Source: Protopterus annectens
Lineage: Eukaryota; Chordata; Ceratodontiformes; Protopteridae
Direction of reading: 5' to 3'
Assembly (NCBI RefSeq): GCF_019279795.1
Contig: NC_056750.1
Coordinates: forward strand, 826,695,001-826,759,000
DNA: 64,000 bases
The notes under the pieces were generated by a model. That model saw only the letters and a program-made list of their open reading frames with translations. It had not been told where the DNA came from and made no database searches. Position numbers and translations under genes: made by a program. Below, piece by piece: positions 24,287-35,660 of the stretch. Within the stretch, counting starts at the first letter, position 1. Each line of letters begins with the position of its first letter.

Positions 24287-24743
24287 ACAAGATGAGGTGG
24301 CACAAATCTCTTACACAGACCATGCATTACCCAAATGGTGACATGCATGACACACGGCCCTCAACATCATGCATTGCAGTCGGTTTTACTATATGTAATT
24401 AACAATATAGAGCTCTGGGATACGTGATTAGTGTTAGTAGGTGATGGTCCTTCCCTAGCACAGACTGCACCCATGTACACATCATTGCTGTTCACCTGTA
24501 TAGCACAGTGGCAAGTACTATAGAACATACCTAACAACTGTACAGATTCTGGCAGGATGTATAGATGTCTGGCTCATAAGTTTGCTCCATTTCTCACAAT
24601 CCCTGTGTTTCGATGATACATAACTTGGATGATCTGAGGAGTGACATCACTGATTGATTAGATACATTTGAGTGTCAGACCTCCAAACCAGCATTAAATG
24701 TATGGTGTCACAATTCCTGTTACACCACCAACCTTTTAAGCTT

Positions 24744-26360
24744 ACACTGGATATGATAAGTGTACACAACCCTTTTAACATGCCATGTTCTTGTAATATA
24801 TAACATGAGGCTGCAATAATGCATTCAAATATGTTACCCACCTTTCATGTGACATATGACCTGTGCAATCCAATTGATAAACAAACAAATGTGTTACGTG
24901 TAAAATATAATGACTGCAATATGTACAATATGGTGGTTGAGTAAGTGTGCATACTCTTAAAATGATGCTTTGTTGAAGCACCTTGTAAGTGACTTACAGC
25001 ATTCACTCTTCTTGTGAAGGTGTCTATCAGTATGGCACATCTTGACTTGGCATTATTTGGCCACTCTTCCATGCAAAGGTCACCCAACTCTGTCAGATTG
25101 CAAGTACAGCTCATGTGCACAGCTCTTGTCAGGTCACATTGGGTTTTTTCTATCTGGTGTAGGTCTAGGCTTTGGCTGGGCCAATCCATAACCACGGGTG
25201 TGTTCAGATGGAGCCATTCTTAGGTAGCTTTGGATGCATGCTTCGGGTCTTTGTCATGTTGAAGGCTGACACCCCTTCTCATCCTCAGCATTCTTGCAGA
25301 TGACTGATGGATCTGAGCCAGACATGGTTGTTATTTGGAACTGTTCAGAATTCCCAGCACCGTGACTACAGGCCCAGTTCTGGCTTTCGAACACCATCCC
25401 CACAGCAAGCCACTGCCACCAGCATGATTCACCATGGGGTTGTTGGTCTTCAGGTTAAGAAAGGTGTTGCTTCTGCACCACGCATACCTTTTGGTATTGT
25501 GGCTGTGAGATTGATCCATAGTCTCATTACATCATAACACATTTTCACACATACCTTTGGGAGACTTTATGTGCTGTACTGCAAATTGTATCCAACCCTG
25601 GATGCTTTTTGGTGTGGGGAAATGCTTCCATCTTCTGACACTACCCCATAGGCCAGACGTATGCAGAATATGGGAGAGTGTTCGCACATGTATTACATAT
25701 CACCAGTACTTGCAAGAGATTCCTGCAACTCCCTCAGTGTTGCTGTATGTCTCCTGGCAGCCTCCCTGACCAGGTTTTGACATGTCTTCTCATCATTTTT
25801 TGAGGGATGTCAGGTTCTTTTCATCAACACTGTTGTCCCATATTCAATCCACCTGTTGACAACTGTCTCTATTGTGTTCCATGGTGTATGTAATGCTGTT
25901 GTAATGTTGTTGTACCCTACTCTTGACTGATACCTTTCAAATATGAGATCCCTTTGCTGCTTTGTAAGCTGTCTGCAAGCCATGGCTGTTGCTGTTGCAG
26001 GCAACTGAGCAAATGTCATGAATATCCTACTTGGACAGCAGACTATTTTATGTTACTGAGTGCCTTTACTTGATGGCGGGTGTGTACCCAAGCAGACTAA
26101 ATGCTGTCAGTAAATCACAAGCTGCTGCAATAAAATATTATTTGAAGGGTGTGCACACATATGCATCCAGCTATTTGTAAGGTTTGTATACCATATTTGG
26201 TGCCCAACAGATTGATTGGTTTTACAAGTGAATTGTTCATGTCACAGGTCACATTACAGTTTGGAAAATGTATGGACTGACATACTGTGGTCTCAATTTG
26301 TATATATATCACAAATGCCTGGCATCTTAACAGGGGTGTGTACACTGTTTATATCCACTG
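24744..26360 (-). mobile_element. Complete Tc1-like transposon (1,617 bp)
   Basis: Terminal inverted repeats: the left end cactggatatgataagtgta and the reverse complement of the right end cagtggatataaacagtgta align over more than 40 bp with a few mismatches, sharing gtgtacaca and the ccc and atgcc blocks. TA dinucleotides flank both ends (24,742-24,743 and 26,361-26,362), the Tc1/mariner target duplication. Its length is typical for Tc1. It is inserted between the two parts of the Harbinger Myb-like gene. Confidence 0.92.
24900..26019 (-). pseudogene. Tc1-like transposase (DD34E family), broken
   Basis: On the minus strand the N-terminus (26,019-25,810) reads ACRQLTKQQRDLIFERYQS and NTIETVVNRW, the paired-type helix-turn-helix. 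Near 25,255-25,195 the second catalytic region reads QHDKDPKHASKAT, then a TAA stop, then EWLHLNTPVVMDWPSQS. The Glu block LHQIEKTQ and LTELGDLCMEEWPNN to IDTFTRRVNAV complete the C-terminus (to ~24,950). The middle is in several frames. The in-frame TAA and frameshifts make it non-functional. Confidence 0.9.
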
Positions 26361-26364
26361 TATG

Positions 26365-26945
26365 AGAGTAATGTTTCACACATGCCCTACCTTAGGCTGT
26401 TTGCCCCCCCCCCCATTTTGTTGGTCTCTGTCCAGAAGTCTTGCACTGACCGGTTGTGAGGTATGCTACAGGGATGTTACATTCTCTTCGGCTAGGCCCC
26501 TGTGGTGACCACTGTGATGCAATGCAATTAACTCCACCATAAGTGAACATGCACATAAAGCAATATGGCTATGAGTGACAGTTGTGTGCATGGTAAATTG
26601 CATGGCCTTCACATGCCTGGGGTATTGGCAAACCACAACAGAACAATTCCATACTCACCAGTTTCAGGCTGCCATCCCACATGCAGACTGGAGGGACCTA
26701 AGTAGTTGTGGGAGAGAAGTATTTTCAGCAGACTCACATGTGGCATTGGTAAAGGATGGATGCAGCATGTCTGCACATTTATAGTACAACCCCCAATACT
26801 ACACAATTTGCTGTCCTTCACCATAGATGAGCACTTCCATACATTAGAAAACGCCATCCACAACTGCAATCTGACCTGACACATGCACATAGATACTCTA
26901 CAAATACAAGTATGTCTGCTACACTAGTCTAGTAATCTCCACTGG
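26365..26945. other. Unannotated, probable intron of the Harbinger Myb-like gene
   Basis: No coding frame with support. Contains a C run at 26,405-26,414. Its position between the N-terminal Myb part and the C-terminal exon suggests intronic DNA. Confidence 0.4.
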
Positions 26946-26949
26946 GGCC

Positions 26950-27345
26950 TTAGCTGCACGGTCCTTGTCCATTGTCTGGGTGCCACCCACCTCCAGCATG
27001 TGGGGGGTCTGTAGCCTGATGTTGTACTGGGATGGGTGCCCCAAGGTTGCCAAGGAGCTTCTTGGTGGGTATCAGTGGGGGCTGCCTAGCTGGGCCCCCA
27101 CCTGCAGCTGTGTGGTCCCTGGCCACTGTAGCAGCCCTTTGCTGGGCATGGAGTATGAGGTAATTTGCACGATGCTGGACCTGCTCATATGTATGTGCAT
27201 GCAGGCTGATATAATTTACCCTGTGGACAAAGTCATCCCACAGGCCGGCCCTCTCCCACAGATGTTGCTGGCATGGTTCTGTAGTATGGCTTCTATGATT
27301 ATATTTGTCTCAGCCTCTGAGAAAGTTCACCTTTGCTGATGCAAC
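26950..27345 (-). pseudogene. Myb/SANT-like domain of Harbinger second gene
   Basis: On the minus strand one frame reads TFSEAETNIIIEAILQNHASNI, a Myb/SANT first helix, and the next frame continues LWERAGLWDDFVHRVNYIS, then TYEQVQHRANYLILHAQQ and a Gly-rich GGGP linker. A single frame shift therefore splits a three-helix Myb/SANT-like DNA-binding domain. Harbinger elements encode such a protein beside the nuclease to bring it to the element ends. Its opposite orientation relative to the nuclease at 16.7 kb, and the decay of both genes, fit one dead two-gene element. Confidence 0.68.
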
Positions 27346-27810
27346 ATTGCACCTGGAAGACATAAAAAGGGAAACACATCACAGGACCTCATACATTTGG
27401 CAACAGCATGTACAGAACCTGCACAGCTACATTGAATTCCAGTAGCCACCACTCCCAACCACACCATACCCCTGTAATCTATCATCACTGTATCTGCTTG
27501 CATTGCACTGCTGGTCCTGGTGTGTCATATTCCCCACAATGAGGGCTAGTTAATTTCATAATCCTCTATTCCTCATTCATGTCTGTGTAGAGGGATGCAA
27601 TTGGCCATCTTCCTTGCAGATGAGGTGTGGATGGTGCCAAGGCTTGGTGTGACTACAGTGGGTAATGGAACTGGGAGCACATGCCTGAGTTCATGTAGGA
27701 TGTGTACAGGGATGTTATCAAGTCCCATGGATACTTACATTTGTTGCCTTTCAGTAGGCAATATATACCTGCTCACTGGTGATGAGGGAAGGGTTGTGGG
27801 TGCTGTGCAT
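27346..27810. other. Unannotated DNA
   Basis: No supported gene. Possible 5' part of the Myb-like gene region on the minus strand. Confidence 0.4.
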
Positions 27811-27816
27811 ATCCAC

Positions 27817-28275
27817 CTATAGTGATGCTGAGCAAGAGGGTGATGTTTGCCCTGAACCAATCTGCAGCAGGTTGGCTATAGCTATGTTGTGTGTGTATGA
27901 GGTCTGACTGACCACCATTACAGGGTGGGTTGGTTTGTTGCCTCTGAGATTGCAGACATATGTGAATATGGCCTTGTGATTGGCCTTGGAAGATGTGTCC
28001 AATTTGTACTCATAGTTAGACTTGCAGTACTCCACCTGTGACCTTATATGCTTGATCAGACAAAGGCTGACTTGATGCCAAGTTGGTGTCTGCTCCTAAT
28101 TTGCCCTGTACAGCCAATATAGGGAAGAAGTCTGTGGTTCGTGTATTTCTGCTGTCCAGCAAAAGGGATTACCCTACTTTGCTGGAGGCAGGTTTTACAA
28201 GTAAGGTATTGTTGGGTCCATACAGATATGTTGGTGTTCATATAGCTGGTTGTAGTAGGCATGAACACACAGTTA
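27817..28275 (-). mobile_element. Old LINE B-related fragment
   Basis: The minus-strand frame reads YEYKLDTSSKANHKAIFTYVCNLRGN and later IANLL. This aligns with the endonuclease-RT linker of LINE B (SKASYENKIATDSKDSHKAF, NLNGN and IANIL in copy 2). A similar fragment lies at 52,790-53,150, and the two share ttgcagacata/ttgcagacaca and gtgattggccttgg. Degraded. Confidence 0.6.
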
Positions 28276-28740
28276 GACACCTCTCCAGTTTCAAACAGAT
28301 AATAATGCTTATTGTAGTACCCATGACTGTGTCAGGGGAATGCAACAATCAGTAGCTGTAGAAATGTCACATTTCTGCTGTAGAGATGCACAGTAACTAA
28401 GTTTACACACATGTACAACATGTACAGCTTATTTAACTGATATTTTGCATCCTATGTCTGTTGTTATGAGGTGGCCAGATACACCTACTCATACTGACGT
28501 GCACAGGTAATACCTGATAGACATTTCTGTTCTATGTCAGTATTGCACACTGTATTCACACTCTTGCTTCCCAGTCATCCCTCTCAACCTGTTAGAACAG
28601 GACATCTGTAGGATGCCACACATACATGGCGGGGCAATGGAACAAAATTAGTGACACTGTCTTAATATTGCTGTAACACACTTGAGTCATTCAATAGCAC
28701 AGTAGCTGTTGCATTGACAGACATACTCTGGAGGATGTCC
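28276..28740. other. Unannotated DNA
   Basis: No supported feature; left flank of the RTE-like LINE. Confidence 0.4.
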
Positions 28741-30268
28741 AACACTCATATGGCAGGAAGAGTTGAGAAAGGCTAGGAGTGTGGTAGTGAGGGTAAGAAC
28801 TTTTAATGCTGGCAGTATGACTGGTATAGGGACAGACCTAGCTGATATGATGACCAGAGGAAGGTGGATATATTGTGTGTGCAAGAGATCAGATGGAAGG
28901 AGAGTACGGCTAGGTTTATCAGATGCAAGTCACAATTTACTATCAGGGTGTGGGTGGGAGTTGAAAGGGGGTAGGGGTTATCCTGAAGGAACAGTATACC
29001 AAGGGTATTTTTGGAGAATGACATGAGTGTCTGATAGAGTGATGTTTATGAATCTGGAAATTGATGGTGTAATGATGAATGTTATTAGTGCATATGCTAC
29101 GCAAGTTGCTTGTGCGATGGATGAGAAAGAGAAATGTGAAGTCAGTTGGACGATGTGGTGATGACTGTACCCAAGGGTGAAAGAGTGGTGATTGCAGCAG
29201 ATTTCAATGGCTATGTTGGTGAAGGGAACAGAGGGGATGAGGAAGGGATGGGTATGTATGGTGTTAAGCAAAGGAATGCAGATGGTAAGATGGTAGTGGA
29301 TTTTGCAAAAAGGATGGACATGGCTGTGGTGAATACATACTATAACAAGGAGGAGGAGCATAGGGTGACATACAAGAGTGGAGGTAGATGCACACAGGTG
29401 GAATATATCCAATGTAGGAGGGCCAGTTTGAATGAGATTGGAGAATGTAAAATGGTGACAGGGGAAATTGTAGTTAGGCAGCAGAGACTGTTGATCTGTA
29501 AGATGACGTTAATGATCAAGAAGAGGAGGAGTGCTAGGGCAGCACCAAGGATCAAATGGTGGGAAATGGAAAAGGGTGATTGTGAGGTGAAGTTCAGGGA
29601 AGAGTTAAGACAGGCACTGTTTGGCAGTGACGATTTACCAAATATCAGGGTAAGTACAGCAGAGCTTGTAAGGGAGATGGCTAGAAAGGTGCTTGGTATG
29701 ACATGTGGATAGAGGAAGGAGTACAAGGACACCTGGTGGTGGACTGAGGAAGTACAGGACAGTATACAGAGAAAGAGGTTGGGGATGAAGGAGTGGGATT
29801 GTCAGAAATGAAGAAAGTAGACAGGAGTATAAGGAGATGAGGTGCATGGCAAAAAGAGAGGTGGTAAAGGCTAAGGATGAGACATATGAAGACTTATATG
29901 ACAGGGTGGACACTAAGGAGGAATGAAAGGACTTTTACCGGTTGGCTAGACAGAGGGACTGAGCTAGGAAAGATGTGCAGCAGATAAGGGTGATAAAGGA
30001 TAATAAGGGAAGTGTACTCAAGCGAGGAAACTGTGTTGAGCTCATGGACAGAGTATTTTGAGAGGCTGATGAATGAAGACAATGAGAGAGATGGTTGGAT
30101 GATGTTGGTATGGTCAATCAGGAAGTGCAACGGCTTACCAAGGAGGAAATAAGGATAGCTCTGAAGAGGATGACTACTGGAAAGCCTGTTGGTCCACATG
30201 ACATACCTGTGGCAGCATGGAGGTGTTTAGGAGAAATGGCAGTGGTGTTTTTCACCAGATTGTTTAAT
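28741..30268 (+). mobile_element. RTE-like LINE, 5' portion
   Basis: The coding part begins with a VRVRTFNAGSMTG-type endonuclease start and continues to the beginning of the RT, where it is cut at 30,268 (GKPVGPHDIP, then FFTRLFN) by the 12.7-kb insertion. The remainder resumes at 42,948. No target-site duplication was recognised for this LINE. Confidence 0.8.
28763..29780 (+). pseudogene. RTE-like endonuclease domain, decayed
   Basis: Blocks in order: VRVRTFNAGSMTGIGTDLAD (N-terminus), a degraded catalytic-Glu region (YCVCKRSDGRR), PKGERVVIAADFNGYVGEGN (GDFN-type loop), MDMAVVNTYYNKEEEHRVTY and VVRQQRLLICKMTL. The last block is where this clade normally has the catalytic His, and Gln is read instead. 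The longest clean stretch is 29,146-29,712 (188 codons). Stops and shifts around 29,700-30,200 break the linker. Confidence 0.78.
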
Positions 30269-30292
30269 GCCTGACTGGGAGTGCGCTCTTAT
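30269..30292 (+). other. Spliced leader exon at the 5' end of the insertion
   Basis: These 24 bases (starting gcctgactgggagt, ending gctcttat) match the short exon found inside each unit (31,270-31,293; 33,953-33,976; 36,631-36,654) with two differences. In the units that exon is followed by gtaagtg. Here it is followed by ten T and gccctataa, the sequence that in units 2-4 follows the acceptor tctccag. The T count (ten) equals that after the unit 1/2 acceptor at 32,978. This is an exon-exon junction. Confidence 0.88.
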
Positions 30293-31207
30293 TTTTTTTT
30301 TTGCCCTATAATTTCTCTTGGGACCTCGCCTGGGTGGACACATACATTCAACAAAAGGCCACCTACTCCATATAAATTTATCTAAGAGACATACTGCTCT
30401 GCTGCATCCTTTCCTTATTCGGAACCTGGAAGAGTGCCTCCCTGAGGACACTGTGAAAGTATGTACATCTGTTGTCTCTCGGGCTCCTACCATTGTACTT
30501 CTGCTTGTTAACATTGTAAGCTATCTCCCTGCCAGGACAGCTAGCAGCCTATAGCCCTTCCATTACCTTCCCATCTTTTTCTGAGTTCTGCCCCTGCTCC
30601 TCTATAGTACATCCTATCTTGTCCTGAGACCTTCCTAGCTGCTCAAGTGCACTCCTGCATTTGGCCACTAGAGGGCGTCCCCCTACCTTACTTTACTTTT
30701 GTTTTCTTTCCTCACCCATTTCTTGCTTTTATCTTCATTATTGCTACCCTCTCTTTCTCATCCATACTCTTGCCCACTTCACCTATTTTAATTAGAAATA
30801 CCTTACTTACCCAGCTACAACTTACTCTCCTGCATCCTTTGCTCTTCTGATTGACTCTCGATCCTCCTCTCCTGGTTTCTTTTACTCCCCTGTCCCCCAC
30901 TGCACCTTGCCTTCCATCTCTATCTCTGCTTACTTTTCCTCCTAAATATTCTGCGTACTTTCCTCCCTCCTCTATCTCTTACTGCCTTTCCAGCTCCATC
31001 TAAGGGGATATACCATTCACGTTATCTCCATCCTACACCTTCTTACCCTACTACTATGTTATTCTCCTTCCCTCCCCTTCCCCAGACTGCCTGATCCTTT
31101 TGTATCTCCCTTCCCTTCCACACTATTGAGCTATTGACCTCCCTGTTTGTCCCACGTAGCTCGTATTCCCTGTTCCTCCTCCCCTCCCTCTACTTCCGCC
31201 TAGAAGT

Positions 31208-31293
31208 TATAAATACTTCCCCTCCCCTCTGGGCGCCATTTTCAAACTCTTCGCCACGGCTGCTACAGTGCCTGACTGGGAGTACTCTCCTAT
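31208..31293 (+). promoter_or_regulatory. Unit 1 promoter (TATA) and short exon
   Basis: TATAAATA at 31,208-31,215 lies 62 bp upstream of the first base present in the retrotransposed exon (31,270). A start ~30 bp below the TATA box would fall near 31,238 (gccattttcaaac), so the integrated copy may have lost a few 5' bases. The exon ends tcctat and the donor gtaagtg follows at 31,294. Confidence 0.7.
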
Positions 31294-32978
31294 GTAAGTG
31301 TTTTCATGTTCAACTTATGTTGTTAACTTCAGGGCATTTCCCTCCATGTATATGCTAAAGGCTCTTTTAGTCTAGCTATGATAGTATTTGTATTTGTATA
31401 CTGTTGTGCGGCGTGCTGAGAGTGCATTCAACCTATCTGTTGCATAGCTGGTTGCCGTGTTAAGTGCGTATTCTACCTATCCATTACTTAGCTTGTAATA
31501 CTGCCCTGGCCACTGTTTTACAAATGCACCTCTATCTCTATGGAGTTCGGATTGTAGATCAACTGTTTATATGGTTAATGCTCTATACATATTGGTTGCA
31601 TTGCATTGGATACTGTTTTGTGCATCTCAAAGCTATTTGTGTTAGGTCGTGTTGCTCCTGCCCTTTTAAAGCGTTACTGAATGTAGATATTGTTTTGTGC
31701 ATCGCACAGCTATTTGAGTTAGGTCGTGTTGCTCCTGTCCTTTTAAAGCATTACTGAATGTAGCGCTTTGGTTGTATTGCGTACCTTACTGCTTTTTGGG
31801 CATCGCAAAGCTTCTGGGGTTAGGTTGTGTTACTCCGTCCCTTGAACCGCTACTGAATGTAGCGCGACATTGTCCTTTTCTTTTATTCCTTTAAACCGCT
31901 ACTGAACGTGGCGACATTGCCCTTTACTTAAATACACACTATGCAGGATTCTATCGCATAGAATATAGTGTTTGGTTCCAAATAGGGTTTCCGATCTACT
32001 TCTGGGTACATTTATTGTTTAATGCTTCATGGGATTGCAGAGGCTACTTTCCGACATAGTTTTCACATATATAAACCCTTTAAACCGCTACTGAGCGGCG
32101 ACATTGCCCCTTTACTTAAATACACACTATGCGAGGATTCTATCGCATAGAATATAGTGTTTGGTTCCAAATAGGGTTTCCCGATCTACTTCTGGGTACA
32201 TTTATTGTTTAATGCTTCATGGGATTGCAGAGGCTACTTTCTGACATAGTTTTTCACATATATAACATATTTTGCATTCTAACTAGCGCAGGTGTAACAC
32301 GCCAGTTCCACGTGTTTGGACTACATCTTAAACGCCTAGTTGGTCGCAGATATTCTAGGATTCTTGCATTATCCCATTAATGGCAGTTATATTAGTTTTT
32401 GGGACTGCTTCACGATATCTCATGCTTGTATATAGTAGCAGTGACTAGTTTAATTTGTTAAATATTCACTACACCATCTTACTTAAGGCAGAAACATTGC
32501 TTTTTTTTTGAATCCCCACAGGTACACTTTATAGTGCTTTAATATCCTTGTTTTATTGATATGTTTGTCACTAAATAATTACAGTACTATCTCACAAATT
32601 ACTGAAATATTTGCTTAAACTGCATAATTAGGTTTTAATTGCTGCAGGGCTCTTAAATAGTTCTGGAATCTCCTGAATTTGTATTGCATTTTGTATATTT
32701 CTTGATGAAACTGCTCCTTGTTCTACATGGTCATTAATCTGGTTTAAATGTCTATTTTAATGCCAGTTGCTCACCCGTTTGCAAGGTATACCTGTTGAAC
32801 TTTAGATATGTTATATTCATTTATTTGAAAGCTATGGACCTTGTTACTATATTACTGCTTGCTCTACTGACTGTACTGTGATTTTTTGCTTCTTTTGGTC
32901 TACTACATACTTAGATATTAAGGTGTTGTTACAACTACATTGTTACTAACCCTTCTCATCTCTCCCTCTTATCTCCAG
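31294..32978 (+). other. Unit 1 intron (unspliced here)
   Basis: Donor gtaagt at 31,294; branch-site match tactaac at 32,944-32,950; pyrimidine-rich tract and acceptor tctccag ending at 32,978. It contains ~75-bp and ~187-bp internal tandem sub-repeats (31,590-31,900 and 31,900-32,260) and a strong hairpin at 32,125-32,159. Its absence at 30,292/30,293 is the evidence that it can be spliced. Confidence 0.78.
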
Positions 32979-33890
32979 TTTTTTTTTTGCCCTATAATTT
33001 CTCTTGGGACCTCGCCTGGGTGGACACATACATTCAACAAAAGGCCACCTACTCCATATAAATTTATCTAAGAGACATACTGCTCTGCTGCATCCTTTCC
33101 TTATTCGGAACCTGGAAGAGTGTCTCCCTGAGGACACTGTGAAAGTATGTACATCTGTTGTCTCTCGGGCTCCTACCATTGTACTTCTGCTTGTTAACAT
33201 TGTAAGCTATCTCCCTGCCAGGACAGCTAGCAGCCTATAGCCCTTCCATTACCTTCCCATCTTTTTCTGAGTTCTGCCCCTGCTCCTCTATAGTACATCC
33301 TATCTTGTCCTGAGACCTTCCTAGCTGCTCAAGTGCACTCCTGCATTTGGCCACTAGAGGGCGTCCCCCTACCTTACTTTACTTTTGTTTTCTTTCCTCA
33401 CCCATTTCTTGCTTTTATCTTCATTATTGCTACCCTCTCTTTCTCATCCATACTCTTGCCCACTTCACCTATTTTAATTAGAAATACCTTACTTACCCAG
33501 CTACAACTTACTCTCCTGCATCCTTTGCTCTTCTGATTGACTCTCGATCCCCCTCTCCTGGTTTCTTTTACTCCCCTGTCCCACACTGCACCTTGCCTTC
33601 CATCTCTATCTCTGCTTACTTTTCCTCCTAAATATTCTGACTTTCCTCCCTCCTCTATCTCTTACTGCCTTTCCAGCTCCATCTAAGGGGATATACCATT
33701 CACGTTATCTCCATCCTACACCTTCTTACCCTACTACTATGTTATTCTCCTTCCCTCCCCTTCCCCAGACTGCCTGATCCTTTTGTATCTCCCTTCCCTT
33801 CCACACTATTGAGCTATTGACCTCCCTGTTTGTCCCACGTAGCTCGTATTCCCTGTTCCTCCTCCCCTCCCTCTACTTCCGCCTAAAAGT

Positions 33891-33976
33891 TATAAATACT
33901 TCCCCTCCCCTCTGGGCGCCATTTTCAAACTCTTCGCCACGGCTGCTACAGTGCCTGACTGGGAGTACGCTCCTAT
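33891..33976 (+). promoter_or_regulatory. Unit 2 promoter (TATA) and short exon
   Basis: TATAAATA at 33,891-33,898 and exon 33,953-33,976, with gtaagtg following. The spacing is identical to unit 1 (62 bp from the TATA box to the first retrotransposed base). Confidence 0.7.
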
Positions 33977-35660
33977 GTAAGTGTTTTCATGTTCAACTTA
34001 TGTTGTTAACTTCAGGGCATTTCCCTCCATGTATATGCTAAAGGCTCTTTTAGTCTAGCTATGATAGTATTTGTATTTGTATACTGTTGTGCGTGCTGAG
34101 AGTGCATTCAACCTATCTGTTGCATAGCTGGTTGCCGTGTTAAGTGCGTATTCTACCTATCCATTACTTAGCTTGTAATACTGCCCTGGCCACTGTTTTA
34201 CAAACGCACCTCTATCTCTATGGAGTTCGGATTGTAGATCAACTGTTTATATGGTTAATGCTCTATACATATTGGTTGCATTGCATTGGATACTGTTTTG
34301 TGCATCTCAAAGCTATTTGTGTTAGGTCGTGTTGCTCCTGCCCTTTTAAAGCGTTACTGAATGTAGATATTGTTTTGTGCATCGCACAGCTATTTGAGTT
34401 AGGTCGTGTTGCTCCTGTCCTTTTAAAGCATTACTGAATGTAGCGCTTTGGTTGTATTGCGTACCTTACTGCTTTTTGGGCATCGCAAAGCTTCTGGGGT
34501 TAGGTTGTGTTACTCCCGTCCCTTGAACCGCTACTGAATGTAGCGCGACATTGTCCTTTTCTTTTATTCCCTTTAAACCGCTACTGAACGTAGCGCGACA
34601 TTGCCCCTTTACTTAAATACACACTATGCGAGGATTCTATCGCATAGAATATAGTGTTTGGTTCCAAATAGGGTTTCCCGATCTACTTCTGGGTACATTT
34701 ATTGTTTAATGCTTCATGGGATTGCAGAGGCTACTTTCCGACATAGTTTTTCACATATATAAACCCTTTAAACCGCTACTGGACATTGCCCCTTTACTTA
34801 AATACACACTATGCGAGGATTCTATCGCATAGAATATAGTGTTTGGTTCCAAATAGGGTTTCCCGATCTACTTCTGGGTACATTTATTGTTTAATGCTTC
34901 ATGGGATTGCAGAGGCTACTTTCTGACATAGTTTTTCACATATATAACATATTTTGCATTCTAACTAGCGCAGGTGTAACACGCCAGTTCCACGTGTTTG
35001 GACTACATCTTAAACGCCTAGATGGTCGCAGATATTCTAGGATTCTTGCATTATCCCATTAATGGCAGTTATATTAGTTTTTGGGACTGCTTCACGATAT
35101 CTCATGCTTGTATATAGTAGCAGTGACTAGTTTAATTTGTTAAATATTCACTACACCATCTTACTTAAGGCAGAAACATTTCTTTTTTTTTTGAATCCCC
35201 ACAGGTACACTTTATAGTGCTTTAATATCCTTGTTTTATTGATATGTTTGTCACTAAATAATTACAGTACTATCTCACAAATTACTGAAATATTTGCTTA
35301 AACTGCATAATTAGGTTTTAATTGCTGCAGGGCTCTTAAATAGTTCTGGAATCTCCTGAATTTGTATTGCATTTTGTATATTTCTTGATGAAACTGCTCC
35401 TTGTTCTACATGGTCATTAATCTGGTTTAAATGTCTATTTTAATGCCAGTTGCTCACCCGTTTGCAAGGTATACCTGTTGAACTTTAGATATGTTATATT
35501 CATTTATTTGAAAGCTATGGACCTTGTTACTATATTACTGCTTGCTCTACTGACTGTACTGTGATTTTTTGCTTCTTTTGTCTACTACATACTTAGATAT
35601 TAAGGTGTTGTTACAACTACATTGTTACTAACCCTTCTCATCTCTCCCTCTTGTCTCCAG
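33977..35660 (+). other. Unit 2 intron (unspliced here)
   Basis: Donor gtaagt at 33,977, tactaac at 35,626-35,632, acceptor gtctccag ending at 35,660. Internal ~185-bp tandem sub-repeat at 34,600-34,940. Confidence 0.72.

Larger units (their letters stand above)
30293..32978 (+). repeat. LINE A 5' monomer, unit 1 (2,686 bp)
   Basis: Bounded by the acceptor site at each side. It comprises a ~0.9-kb C/T-rich segment (gccctataatttctcttggg onward), a promoter with short exon (31,208-31,293) and an intron-like segment (31,294-32,978). It is nearly identical to units 2 and 3 apart from small indels. Repeated short frames recur in every unit but show no protein homology. Confidence 0.92.
32979..35660 (+). 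repeat. LINE A 5' monomer, unit 2 (2,682 bp)
   Basis: Same organisation as unit 1: TATAAATA at 33,891-33,898, exon 33,953-33,976, donor at 33,977, tactaac at 35,626-35,632 and acceptor ending 35,660. Only scattered substitutions and small indels distinguish it from unit 1. Confidence 0.92.
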
